Assembly: GCA_023129325.1 (NCBI GenBank)
Contig: JAGMCI010000003.1
Coordinates: 1-58,283 of the forward strand
Source of the DNA: Caldifarciminota bacterium
GTDB lineage: Bacteria > Hydrothermota > UBA3073 > JACQXS01 > JAGMCI01
DNA length: 58,283 nt
Direction of reading: 5' to 3'
Below are positions 26,588-34,732 of the stretch, piece after piece. Under the pieces are notes generated by a model, which ran no database searches, was not told where the DNA came from, and saw only the letters and a list, made by a program, of their open reading frames with translations. How positions within the stretch are numbered: position 1 is the first letter of the stretch; every line of letters begins with the position of its first letter. The translations under genes and the position numbers were made by a program.

Positions 26588-27305
26588 GAAAAAAACAACA
26601 ACAGATTTGAGCACAAAGCATTTTTCTCGTTATGGAGAGTTCTTGGTATCTTTTGAATTATCCAAGCATGGATGGAATGTATATAACCCTGTTTATGATG
26701 AATATATAGACCTTATAATCCATAAACATGTTTGTAAAGATTGTGGAAGAAATTGGAATTTAACTCCTGCTTTGGTATGTAAAAAATGTGGTAAAGATTT
26801 TCCCAAAACTCAGAAAAATAAAATCATTGCTAAAAAGATATGTAATGATTGTAAACATGAGATGATTGGCAACAAAACCAAATGCGAAAAATGTGGAAGT
26901 AAAAATTTGATTAATAGACCTACTTGTGATAAATGTGGTGGAGAAGTAGAAATGATTGCTCACTCTTGTGATTGTGGAAGTAAAAATTACACGACTAAAT
27001 TTTGCAGTATACAGGTGAAAAGTTCAAGAATTGAATATAAGAATGAAAAATCAAAGAATACTTATGCGGTGGATATGAAACCGCGAGATTTAATCAAAGA
27101 TAAATACCATTTTTATATTTGGTGTTTAATTGATAGTAATGACAAGCCTCATTTCTTAGTTATGTCTGTAAATGATTTTAAAAGAGTTATGGGTAATTCT
27201 TTAAAAGGCATTTCTTTTTTTAAAGATCAAGACAGGCAACATTTTAGTGCAAAAGATTTTGGTAAGTGGAAGGAATTTATAAATAAATTTGATAAGTTAG
27301 AGTGA
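26580..27305 (+). CDS. Predicted type II restriction endonuclease with three zinc ribbons inside a PD-(D/E)XK core
   Basis: This 241-residue protein is encoded just after, and overlapping, a DNA methyltransferase. An N-terminal RYGEFLVSFELSKHGWNVY segment, D44 in YIDLIIHKH and the C-terminal CSIQVKSSR (Q145, K147) match the spaced E..D..QxK elements of PD-(D/E)XK nucleases. Between D44 and QVK lies an unusual run of about 90 residues with six Cys pairs: C52/C55, C67/C70, C88/C91, C102/C105, C116/C119 and C130/C132, that is three zinc ribbons. The ATG 26580 lies in an ATGAGTAA overlap. Restriction of DNA lacking the neighbour's methyl mark is inferred from fold and position. Confidence 0.72.
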   Translation: MSKKKTTTDLSTKHFSRYGEFLVSFELSKHGWNVYNPVYDEYIDLIIHKHVCKDCGRNWNLTPALVCKKCGKDFPKTQKNKIIAKKICNDCKHEMIGNKTKCEKCGSKNLINRPTCDKCGGEVEMIAHSCDCGSKNYTTKFCSIQVKSSRIEYKNEKSKNTYAVDMKPRDLIKDKYHFYIWCLIDSNDKPHFLVMSVNDFKRVMGNSLKGISFFKDQDRQHFSAKDFGKWKEFINKFDKLE

Positions 27306-27464
27306 TTTTTTCACCTCATTGTTAGATACAATTAATAGGAAATTAGCGTCAATTCTTGTAAGTTCTTATATTTCATAAAATCAGGGACGGACTACTAATT
27401 ATTTTACCATAGAGGACACAGAGTAGTTAAAAATAAAATAGAAAATGAAGCCGCAGATTAAAAA

Positions 27465-28286
27465 ATGAGGGAAGAGGAGTTTTGGGATAATTTAGCTCAA
27501 ACGCTGACTGAGATTTCTTTTGAGCCGGGTGTTTATGAAAAAACAGGTATTTCTGCACTTGGAAATATAAATGATAAACTTATTCTTGATTGCGGTATAG
27601 GAACCGGGAAAAGCAGTTATCTCCTTTCCAAAAGAGGTGCAAATGTAGTTGGGTTTGATATTTCGTTATCTATGCTGAAGTTAGCAAAAACTAAAATAAA
27701 GGGTGTAAGCCCTGCACCTAAGTGGTGCAGGGTAAATTTTTTAAAAATGAGCAGTGACAGGATTGGCTTTAAAAAGGAGAAATTTGATATAGTATTTGGT
27801 GCTTATTTTCTTCATCACACCAGGATAAAAGATTCTATACTTGAAATCAAAAGGGTATTAAAAAAGGGAGGCAAGGGAGTTTTTGTTGAAACTTTTGGAG
27901 TCAATCCTTTGCTTAATTTTTGTCGGTCTCATATTGCTGGTAAATTTGGTATTCCTAAATATGGGAGTCCAGAAGAACATCCTTTAACTGGAAAGGATTT
28001 AATAGATATAAAATCACATTTTAAGACAGTGAAAATATTGGTTCCTGATGTGCTTTTTATGAAACTATTGGCTCGTCAGGTATTTCATTTTAAGAGCAGG
28101 TTAATAAACTTTTTGTGCTCTTTTTTTGACAGGTGGATTTATAAAGGATTTCCTGGGTTAAGGAAATATTCTTATGCTCAGGTAATTATAGTTGAAAATG
28201 AAGTTCAAAACAGCACACACCCGCTTCGCCAGAGCTTCAGCGAGGCGAGGATTCACACAGATGAAAAAGATAAACACAGAATGTAA
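27465..28286 (+). CDS. Class I SAM-dependent methyltransferase
   Basis: This 273-residue protein has motif I LDCGIGTGKSSYLLSKRG (about 39-56), motif II VVGFDISLSML and a post-motif region FDIVFGAYFLHH, followed by a Methyltransf_11-like LKKGGKGVFVETFG. The acceptor is unknown. The frame contains CCCTGCACC...GGTGCAGGG (27710-27732), an intergenic-type palindrome encoding GVSPAPKWCRV. The C-terminal 25 or so residues (STHPLRQSFSEARIH) are read from repeat text, so the natural stop was probably earlier. The 27306-27464 gap before it holds nothing recognisable. Confidence 0.82.
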   Translation: MREEEFWDNLAQTLTEISFEPGVYEKTGISALGNINDKLILDCGIGTGKSSYLLSKRGANVVGFDISLSMLKLAKTKIKGVSPAPKWCRVNFLKMSSDRIGFKKEKFDIVFGAYFLHHTRIKDSILEIKRVLKKGGKGVFVETFGVNPLLNFCRSHIAGKFGIPKYGSPEEHPLTGKDLIDIKSHFKTVKILVPDVLFMKLLARQVFHFKSRLINFLCSFFDRWIYKGFPGLRKYSYAQVIIVENEVQNSTHPLRQSFSEARIHTDEKDKHRM

Positions 28287-28780
28287 TGAGTATATCAGGT
28301 GACCAGAGTATCAGCAAGAAGAATATCAGGACATCGGAATACAGATTTGTGTAAATAAGGGAAAATGGAAAAATTGGGAAAAGGGGAAGGAATAAACAAT
28401 TGCATTAACCGCGGATGGACACAGATAGACGCAGAAGAGCATTGCAAAATTAAACCACAAAGGACACAAAGAAAAGAATCAATCACGAAACCACGAAAGG
28501 ACGAAATCACGAAACTCTATGAAACCACAGATGAACACAGATAGACACAGAATGTTAATGCAAAAATCAATCCGCCTTAGGCGGATCAAAAATCAAAATG
28601 ACAAATAAAAAATTTAAAAGTTTAACACCAATTACACAAAATATTTTGAACTACATAAACAAAGCTTTAAGCTACTTTTTATTCGTGTTTATATTTTTGC
28701 TTTTTGATATGTAATTTTAATATTTGATTTTTAATCTTTGATATTCTATGTGGTATCTGTGGTTTTAAAAATTAACGCAT
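28287..28780. repeat. Gene-free gap of repeat text
   Basis: About 500 bp of CCACAGATGAACACAGATAG-type A-rich phrases, the palindrome TCCGCCTTAGGCGGA (28571-28585) in a TCAA...TCAAAAATC context, and AT-rich simple sequence. No ORF is credible. A TATAAA box at 28781 may serve the next gene. Confidence 0.7.
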
Positions 28781-28794
28781 TATAAAAGAAATCT

Positions 28795-29604
28795 ATGGTT
28801 CGTATTTTTATACTAGTAGCGGGTTTGGTATTTTTATGGTTTTTTATAAAATACTTTGAACAAAAAAGTGTCTACTTTCCAACAAAAGGGATTGAAGCGA
28901 CTCCAGAAGATATTGGATTAGAATATGAAGATGTCTTTTTTAAAACTACAGATGGTGTAAGACTTAATGGCTGGTTTATTTCAAATCCAAAAGCTAAAGC
29001 CACTCTTATTTTCTGTCATGGAAATGGGGGCAATATAAGTCATCGGCTTGAGAGCATTAGCGGATTTCACAAAATAGGGCTTAATATATTTATCTTTGAT
29101 TACAGAGGCTATGGTAGAAGCGGGGGCAGAATTTCAGAAGAGGGGACTTACTTAGATGCTGTAGCGGCTTATAATTATATTATATCAAGAGAGGATGTAA
29201 ATAAAGATGCCATTATTGCTTTTGGAAGGTCACTTGGTTGTCCAATTGTTATTGAGTTAGCTAACAGGGTAAAAGTGGCGGCACTCATATGTGAGAGTTC
29301 TTTTACATCTATAATGGATATGACAAAGAAGATATACAAAGTGCGTATCCCAAGATATTTCCTATTTTACAAGTATGATGCTTTATCTAAGATTAAGAGC
29401 GTGGATGTGCCAAAATTGATAATTCACAGCAAGGATGATGAAATGATACCATTTTATCACGGTGAGCAATTATTTCAGGCATCCAAAGAGCCAAAAGAGT
29501 TGTATGCACTAACAGGTAGCCACAATGAAGGTTTTCTAATAGCAAGTTATGAGTATTTAGAGAATATAAAAGCATTTATAGAGAGGATAATTAAGGGGAA
29601 ATGA
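28795..29604 (+). CDS. Alpha/beta hydrolase (BEM46-like), membrane-anchored
   Basis: This 269-residue protein has one N-terminal membrane segment (ILVAGLVFLWFFIKYF) followed by an alpha/beta hydrolase domain. The oxyanion region is FCHGNGGN, then the strand-loop FDYRGYGRSGG. The nucleophile elbow is GRSLG (about 143-147), the acid is in HSKDDEMIPF and the histidine in GSHNEGF. This complete Ser-Asp-His set matches BEM46/FrsA-like serine hydrolases. The substrate is unknown. TATAAA at 28781 lies 8 nt before the ATG and there is no Shine-Dalgarno, so the start could be leaderless. Confidence 0.88.
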   Translation: MVRIFILVAGLVFLWFFIKYFEQKSVYFPTKGIEATPEDIGLEYEDVFFKTTDGVRLNGWFISNPKAKATLIFCHGNGGNISHRLESISGFHKIGLNIFIFDYRGYGRSGGRISEEGTYLDAVAAYNYIISREDVNKDAIIAFGRSLGCPIVIELANRVKVAALICESSFTSIMDMTKKIYKVRIPRYFLFYKYDALSKIKSVDVPKLIIHSKDDEMIPFYHGEQLFQASKEPKELYALTGSHNEGFLIASYEYLENIKAFIERIIKGK

Positions 29605-29676
29605 AGCCACAGATTACACGGATTAACACATTGAGGTAAACAGAGGGAAATTGATTTAGACAGAGTTTTTAGGAGA

Positions 29677-29706
29677 TGCTGAAACGAGTTCAGCATGACA
29701 TTTTTT
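29677..29706 (+). terminator. Possible rho-independent terminator after the hydrolase
   Basis: TGCTGAA (29677-29683), loop ACGAG, TTCAGCA (29689-29695), then ATGACATTTTTT. The stem is perfect but the T run starts a few bases late. The hairpin also resembles dispersed repeats ending in ATGACA. Confidence 0.45.
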
Positions 29707-29760
29707 CAGTTTACATCAATGCTGTAAATCTGTGAAATCAGTGGCTAAAGAGGAGGGGGT

Positions 29761-31554
29761 ATGAGAGAAGAGGAACTTAAAGCAAAAGGTGTAAAGTGGG
29801 ATTTGTCCTGCTTTTATTCTTCTGCTAAGGATAGTGCAATTCAAAAGACTATCAAGGACGCAGAAAAGAGGACTGATGATTTTGTAAAGAAATTTAAGAC
29901 AAAGATTGAGAGCAAGACACTTACTGCAGGATTTTTAAAAGAGGCGGTTGAGACTTATGAGGGTTTGTATAACACAATTCTTAAACCTATGTTTTATTCA
30001 AGTCTTTTATTTGCAGGAGACTGTTTGAATCAGGAGTATCAAGATTTTTATCAAAGGATGCAAACAATTTTGGCCAACTTTTCAGCAAAAACCACATTCT
30101 TTGAGCTTGAGATAACCGGCATACAGGATGGGTTATTTAAAAAGCTACTAAAAGATGATAGTCTTTCTTCTTATCGGCACTGGCTTGAGAAGGTGCGTGT
30201 TTTTAAGCCCTATCTCTTGTCTGAGAAGGAAGAGCAAGTTATTATAAAGAAAGATTTGGCTGGTAAGGAAGCATTTGTGAGGCTTTTTGATGAGTATACT
30301 TCTTCTTTTAGTTTTGATTTAGAGGTAGCTGGGAAGAAGAAAACGCTTACAGGACCTGAGATAAGGAGTCTTTTTCAAAGTCCTGATAGAAAGACAAGAA
30401 AAAAGGCAGTAATGATATATTATGCGAAATACAAAGAGAATTCACTTGTTTTGAAAGCCATATTGAATGACATAATCAAGGACCATTCCATAGATTGCGA
30501 AATGAGGAAGTATCCTGACCCAATTTTGCCAACACATTTATCCAATGAAGTTACTCGTGAGATTATAGATACTATGATGGATGTTGTTCAAAAGAATTAC
30601 GGTATAGTCAAGGAATATTATAAAGTAAAGGCAAAGCTTCTTAAGCTTAATAAACTTGCTGGCTATGACTTAAGGGCTCCTGTTGGAAAGACTCCCAAGA
30701 GACGCACCTGGGGTGAGGCGAAGAAAATGATAATAGAGACCTTTAGTTCATTTGATAAAGAATTTGGGGAATCAGCCAGGCTCTTTTTTGACAAAAAATG
30801 GATAGATGCTGAAGTAAGGAAGGGCAAACGGGGTGGTGCTTTTTGTGCCGGCACATCTCCAGACCTTCATCCCTTTATTCTTGCATCGTATATGGGAAAT
30901 ATGAGTGATATTTATACTGTAACTCATGAACTCGGGCATGGCATTCATGATTTATTTGCAGGGAGGGAACAATCTTTATTAAACTATCATCCGCCTCTTG
31001 TGATGGCAGAGACTGCATCTGTATTTGCAGAGATGATTTTGACAGATAGGCTATTAAAGGAGCTTACTTCCAAGGACGAGAAAATATTTGTTTTGACACA
31101 TAGTTTGGAGGACATTTTTGGCACAGCTTTCAGGCAGACGATGTATACATTATTTGAGCTTGATATTCATAAAATGGGAAAAGAGAAACAGATGTCAGCA
31201 AATGAGTTTTCAAAGCTCTGGATTAAAAGAAGGGATGAGATGTATGGGGATAGTGTTGATTTTACTGAGGAGCAAGAGTATTTCTGGTCTATAGTGCCAC
31301 ATTTTATTCACACCAGATTTTACTGTTATGCCTATTCATTTGCCGAGCTTTTTGTATTAGCACTTTATCAAGAATACAGGAAAGGTAGGTCTGCATTTAT
31401 TCCGAAATACAAAAACCTCTTATTCAAGGGAGGCTCAGACAAAGTAACGGATGTAGCAAAAGAGCTTGGATTTGATATAACGAGGCGAGATTTTTGGCAA
31501 GGGGGATTTGATTTTATAAGTTCTCTATTAAATGAGTTAAAGGGAATTGTGTAA
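29761..31554 (+). CDS. pepF: Oligoendopeptidase F (M3 family metallopeptidase)
   Basis: This 597-residue cytosolic zinc metallopeptidase cleaves short peptides. The zinc motif is THELGHGIHDLF (HExxH), with the downstream glutamate in PPLVMAETASVFAEM. The N-terminal helical domain (WDLSCFYSS) and the C-terminal HTRFYCYAYSFAELF are typical of PepF. Length matches the family. ATG 29761 follows GAGGAGGGGG. The last codons and about 240 bp of downstream DNA are duplicated 1991 bp away, at the end of abiEii. Confidence 0.95.
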   Translation: MREEELKAKGVKWDLSCFYSSAKDSAIQKTIKDAEKRTDDFVKKFKTKIESKTLTAGFLKEAVETYEGLYNTILKPMFYSSLLFAGDCLNQEYQDFYQRMQTILANFSAKTTFFELEITGIQDGLFKKLLKDDSLSSYRHWLEKVRVFKPYLLSEKEEQVIIKKDLAGKEAFVRLFDEYTSSFSFDLEVAGKKKTLTGPEIRSLFQSPDRKTRKKAVMIYYAKYKENSLVLKAILNDIIKDHSIDCEMRKYPDPILPTHLSNEVTREIIDTMMDVVQKNYGIVKEYYKVKAKLLKLNKLAGYDLRAPVGKTPKRRTWGEAKKMIIETFSSFDKEFGESARLFFDKKWIDAEVRKGKRGGAFCAGTSPDLHPFILASYMGNMSDIYTVTHELGHGIHDLFAGREQSLLNYHPPLVMAETASVFAEMILTDRLLKELTSKDEKIFVLTHSLEDIFGTAFRQTMYTLFELDIHKMGKEKQMSANEFSKLWIKRRDEMYGDSVDFTEEQEYFWSIVPHFIHTRFYCYAYSFAELFVLALYQEYRKGRSAFIPKYKNLLFKGGSDKVTDVAKELGFDITRRDFWQGGFDFISSLLNELKGIV

Positions 31555-31794
31555 AATAAGCCACAGATTACACGGAACAAATTGCAAAATGACAAATCAA
31601 TCCGCCTTAGGCGGATCAAAAATGGAATACGAATTTTACGAATTAAGAACATAGGAACCGCAGATGAACGCCCGCCTTGACTGGCGAGGCAGGCAGATAG
31701 ACGCAGAATTTCAGGGTAAAAGGAAACCACGGATTAGACGGATTAAACGGATTATGTGAAAAAGGTGGTAAGAATTAATCACGAAAACACGGAA
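31504..31794 (+). repeat. Left direct repeat flanking the AbiE cassette (pepF 3' end)
   Basis: It starts inside pepF (GGATTTGATTTTATAAG) and runs through the stop into non-coding text, ending at ACGAAAACACGGAA. It matches 33495-33760 nearly throughout. Differences are mainly palindrome content: this copy carries TCCGCCTTAGGCGGA (31601-31615) and a CGCCCGCCTTGAC...GGCAG insert (31669-31696). Confidence 0.88.
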
Positions 31795-31952
31795 TCTGTA
31801 AAACATGAAAGAAAGATAACAGAACCATCCGTCTCGCCTTGCCTGTCTCGCCGAGCCAAGGCGGGCGAGTCAAGGCAGGCGGGTTAGAAAAAACCGACAC
31901 CAATTATCCCAATCCGTGCGATTCGTGTTCATCTATGGTTACAAGATTTTGC

Positions 31953-31980
31953 TTGACAAATTTAATTTTATAGCTATAGT
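31953..31980 (+). promoter_or_regulatory. Promoter of the abiE operon
   Basis: TTGACA (31953-31958), a 16-bp spacer and TATAGT (31975-31980). The region between the left repeat and this promoter (31795-31952) holds GGCGGGCGAG-type inverted repeats and an ATTCGTGTTCATCTATGG phrase, with no gene. Confidence 0.7.
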
Positions 31981-32017
31981 TATTTCTATAAATAATAATT
32001 TTTTATAACTTACGGAA

Positions 32018-32653
32018 ATGAAATATTTAGAATTTAAGGATGCTGTTAGGGAGTTTCCGCTCATTTCATCAACTCATATCTCTAATGTTAGTAAGAAACC
32101 TCAAACTCTTAAAGTTCAGTTGAGTGGATGGCAGAAGAAGGGATTGGTTATTAAGTTAAAACGGGGACTGTATATTTTAAATGAGAGCGATAGGAAAATT
32201 GAGCCATCCAGAATCTTCTTATCTAATGCACTATATTCACCATCTTATGTGAGCACTGAATACGCTTTTGGCCACTATGATTTAATCCCTGAAAAGGTAG
32301 CGGATGTCACATCTATTACTACAAAAAAGACTGCTAAATTTACAAATCCTTTTGGCACTTTTCTTTATCAACATCTGAAAACTAATTTATTTTTTGGCTT
32401 CAAAGAGATAGAAGATGAGAATGGATTTCCCGTATTTATTGCAGAACCAGAAAAGGCGGTGCTTGATTTTATTTACTTGAACTTAGGAGATTTTAAAGGC
32501 AAAAAGAAAGATGTCTTTAGTCTCTCATACAGGTTTCAAAATTTAGACATACTAAAAAAGAAAAAACTTACGGATTTTGCCAAAAAATACGAAAATAAAG
32601 GAGTTATTGATGTGGTGAAGAATTTATTAAGTTTTATGAAAGGAGAAAGGTAA
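32018..32653 (+). CDS. abiEi: AbiEi-type antitoxin/transcriptional regulator
   Basis: This 211-residue protein has an N-terminal winged-helix region (LKVQLSGWQKKGLVIKLKRGLYIL) and the AbiEi core motifs SPSYVSTEYAFGHYDLIPE and AEPEKAVLDFIYLNL. In characterised AbiE systems this protein represses its own promoter and counters the AbiEii nucleotidyltransferase (type IV toxin-antitoxin with phage abortive infection). ATG 32018 has no clear Shine-Dalgarno. It is followed by abiEii after a 74-bp hairpin-rich gap. Confidence 0.88.
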   Translation: MKYLEFKDAVREFPLISSTHISNVSKKPQTLKVQLSGWQKKGLVIKLKRGLYILNESDRKIEPSRIFLSNALYSPSYVSTEYAFGHYDLIPEKVADVTSITTKKTAKFTNPFGTFLYQHLKTNLFFGFKEIEDENGFPVFIAEPEKAVLDFIYLNLGDFKGKKKDVFSLSYRFQNLDILKKKKLTDFAKKYENKGVIDVVKNLLSFMKGER

Positions 32654-32727
32654 CTCCCGCACCAATTCTGGTACGGGATGCACGCCATTCTGATATCCCG
32701 ATAAATCGGGATAAGAATAGTCGGCAC
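32654..32727 (+). repeat. Palindromes inserted between abiEi and abiEii
   Basis: Two hairpins occupy the intra-operon gap: CCCGCACC...GGTACGGG (from about 32656) and a nested ATTCT...AGAAT hairpin around ATCCCGATAAATCGGGAT. The second recalls the leader elements A-C. No Shine-Dalgarno is visible before ATG 32728, so the hairpins may affect the toxin:antitoxin ratio. Confidence 0.65.
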
Positions 32728-33522
32728 ATGTTGGATTTAATTAAGAAAAACATTTCGGGCATCTCGGGTCGTGAAGCAAAGACTCACATAACAAGGGAGT
32801 TTTTGCAATTACTTATATTAAAAATTCTTTATGATAAGGGCTATTTTAAAAATCTTGCCTTTGTTGGGGGGACAGCATTAAGATTTCTATATGGCTTACG
32901 GAGGTTTTCAGAGAACCTTGATTTTTCACTTATTAGTGGAAAGGGTTATAAGTTTGATATTTTTTTAGAAAGAGTTGCTTATGAATTAGGAAAGGCGGGC
33001 TTTTCTTTAGAAGTTAAGAAAAGCATGGAGAGACCTGTTCAATCAGCTATGTTTAAATTTAAGGACATTCTATATCTCTTAGGGTTATCTAATCAAAGGG
33101 GTCAAAAACTCTTCATTAAGCTTGAGGTGGATTCAAATCCACCAAAGGGTTGGAATACGGAGCTCTCTTTAGTGAGTAAACATTTTGTTTTTACCGTAAC
33201 ACATTTTGACATTTCTTCTCTTTATGCCACGAAACTCCATGCTTGTTTTTTTAGAAAATACATCAAGGGAAGAGACTTTTACGACCTCATCTGGTATTTT
33301 GGGAAAAAGTCCATTCCCAATTTTGAGCTTCTCAATAATGCCATAGAACAGACAGAGCACAGAAGAATAAATTTAAATGCAGAGAACTTCAATAACTTTT
33401 TAAAAGAAAAGTTAGCCAGCGTTGATTTTGTAAAAGTCAGGAAAGATGTGGAAAGATTTATAGAGGACAAGAATGAACTCAAACTATTGGATAAGGATTT
33501 GATTTTGAAAGTTCTCTCTTAA
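32728..33522 (+). CDS. abiEii: AbiEii-type nucleotidyltransferase toxin
   Basis: This 264-residue protein of the nucleotidyl transferase AbiEii/AbiGii family has GGTALR (47-52), RFSENLDFSL (59-68) with the catalytic Asp, KLEVDSNPP, and the late block GRDFYDLIWYF. Members are toxins that block growth or phage by modifying RNA. The last codons (LILKVLS) are encoded by sequence matching the pepF 3' end, so the C-terminus may have been altered at integration. Partnered with abiEi. Confidence 0.9.
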   Translation: MLDLIKKNISGISGREAKTHITREFLQLLILKILYDKGYFKNLAFVGGTALRFLYGLRRFSENLDFSLISGKGYKFDIFLERVAYELGKAGFSLEVKKSMERPVQSAMFKFKDILYLLGLSNQRGQKLFIKLEVDSNPPKGWNTELSLVSKHFVFTVTHFDISSLYATKLHACFFRKYIKGRDFYDLIWYFGKKSIPNFELLNNAIEQTEHRRINLNAENFNNFLKEKLASVDFVKVRKDVERFIEDKNELKLLDKDLILKVLS

Positions 33523-33760
33523 ATGAGTTAAGGGGAATTGTGTAAAATAAGCCACAGATTACACGGAACAAATTGCAAAATGACAAATCAAAATTCAAAA
33601 ATGGAATACGAATTTTACGAATTAAGAACATAGGAACCGCAGATGAATCCGCCTGAGGCGGAATAGACGCAGAATTTCAGGGTAAAAGGAAACCACGGAT
33701 TAGACGGATTAAACGGATTATGTGAAAAAGGTGGTAAGAATTAATCACGAAAACACGGAA
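33495..33760 (+). repeat. Right direct repeat flanking the AbiE cassette
   Basis: It begins in the last codons of abiEii (GGATTTGATTTTGAAAG) and matches 31504-31794. The site filled by TCCGCCTTAGGCGGA in the left copy reads AAT here. The second palindrome site holds a different filling (TCCGCCTGAGGCGGA, 33648-33662). The remaining gap to 33928 is A-rich CACAGA text shared with 45100-45250. Confidence 0.88.
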
Positions 33761-33928
33761 GTATGAAAACACGGAATTTTAACCACGGATTGCACGAATA
33801 GACACGAATTAGTTATTGAGTTATTTTATAAATAGGACGCAGATTGGCGCAGAAAAACACAGAAAACTTTAACCACAGAGTTCACAGAGGAGACAGAGGG
33901 TGTGAGAAAGCTGAAAATTTAAAAAAAC

Positions 33929-33957
33929 TTGACATCGGATAAATTTTGTGATACTTT
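33929..33957 (+). promoter_or_regulatory. Promoter of the small antitoxin-like gene
   Basis: TTGACA (33929-33934), 17 bp, TACTTT (33952-33957). The preceding block (from about 33830) is shared with the block ending at the TTGACA at 45252. Confidence 0.65.
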
Positions 33958-33992
33958 TTATTGTATAAATGAAAATCAGGAGGTGATAAATT

Positions 33993-34199
33993 ATGAGTGC
34001 AACTAAAGCAGAATTAAAAAATACCCTAAAAGGGCTCTCTGGTGAGAGCACAAGGATAGTGCTTAAGTTTGCGAGGTGGTTGGCTGAACAGGAAGATGAA
34101 CTCACAAAAGAAGAGCTATCTCTACTTATGAAAGGTGAAAAGGAATTTGAGAAGGGAGAATATGTCTGGTGGAGAGATGTCAAACGAACGGAAATTTAG
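33993..34199 (+). CDS. Small antitoxin-like protein
   Basis: This 68-residue protein begins with a helix-rich LKNTLKGLSGESTRIVLKFARWL and has an acidic middle (EQEDELTKEELSLL) and a C-terminal EKGEYVWWRDVK. Size, charge and the overlapping RelE-like fragment that follows point to an antitoxin of a type II pair. The start is well supported by AGGAGGTG before ATG 33988-33995. No precise family is claimed. Confidence 0.65.
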   Translation: MSATKAELKNTLKGLSGESTRIVLKFARWLAEQEDELTKEELSLLMKGEKEFEKGEYVWWRDVKRTEI

Positions 34200-34263
34200 A
34201 GTTGCATTATCCAATGGAGCATTCAAATATTATCAAAAAGTTGACCTCAGCCAAAGGAGATAA
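34177..34263 (+). pseudogene. Truncated RelE/ParE-like toxin remnant
   Basis: A 28-codon frame starts at ATG 34177 inside the end of the antitoxin-like gene, after GGAGAG. It reads MSNERKFRVALSNGAFKYYQ then KVDLSQRR, stopping at TAA 34261. This is the N-terminal strand-helix of RelE/ParE-fold toxins (a KFRV..LS..AFKYYQKVD pattern), and the remaining 50 or more residues are missing. A new promoter begins 8 bp later, suggesting that the toxin was cut off by a rearrangement. Confidence 0.55.
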
Positions 34264-34270
34264 AAAATAA

Positions 34271-34299
34271 TTGACAAAGATGCAATTTACTCTTAATAT
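34271..34299 (+). promoter_or_regulatory. Promoter of the HEPN-like gene
   Basis: TTGACA (34271-34276), 17 bp, TAATAT (34294-34299). ATG 34314 lies 15 nt further on with no Shine-Dalgarno, so the leader is only a few nucleotides long. Confidence 0.65.
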
Positions 34300-34313
34300 T
34301 AAAATTAAAGATT

Positions 34314-34730
34314 ATGAAGACAAAGGGGTTTAATAGAACCCATTTCTTAGATTACTATAAACGGGCTGATGAATTCTTTAAGGCAATGAGTGATGAAGTA
34401 AACTTCGGAAGGTATAATGCGTCAGCTCTTCTTGGTATCCATGCTTCAATTGCGCTTACAGACTCGCTGACAATCTATGAAAGTGAGAAACGAGCTTCTG
34501 ATGAACAACACATGGATGCAGTGAAACTCCTCAAGAGCGTTTGTAATACAAAAGGTATTAGCAAAGATGGTCCCAATAGATTAGGAAAAATTTTATCAAA
34601 GAAGAGTTTTATTGCTTATGGGGAACGCTTTAGAGCAATGGATACAGAAAAATTGAAAAGTATTCGTTTAAATGTGGAACGTTTTTTTACATGGGCATAT
34701 AGAAACTTTGAATATTTAAAGGGAGGGTGA
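34314..34730 (+). CDS. HEPN-like helical protein
   Basis: This 138-residue all-helical protein has a HEPN-like shape: FLDYYKRADEFFKAMSDEV, then NASALLGIHASIALTDSLTI, a short linker, HMDAVKLLKSVC, and a last helix NVERFFTWAYRNFEYL. The ALLGIHASIALTDSLTI helix resembles the core of HEPN/SAV-like families. No R-x(4-6)-H motif is evident, so it may be a non-catalytic partner. It is followed at once by the gene at 34733, whose Shine-Dalgarno GGAGGG lies in its last codons. Confidence 0.5.
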   Translation: MKTKGFNRTHFLDYYKRADEFFKAMSDEVNFGRYNASALLGIHASIALTDSLTIYESEKRASDEQHMDAVKLLKSVCNTKGISKDGPNRLGKILSKKSFIAYGERFRAMDTEKLKSIRLNVERFFTWAYRNFEYLKGG

Positions 34731-34732
34731 AA

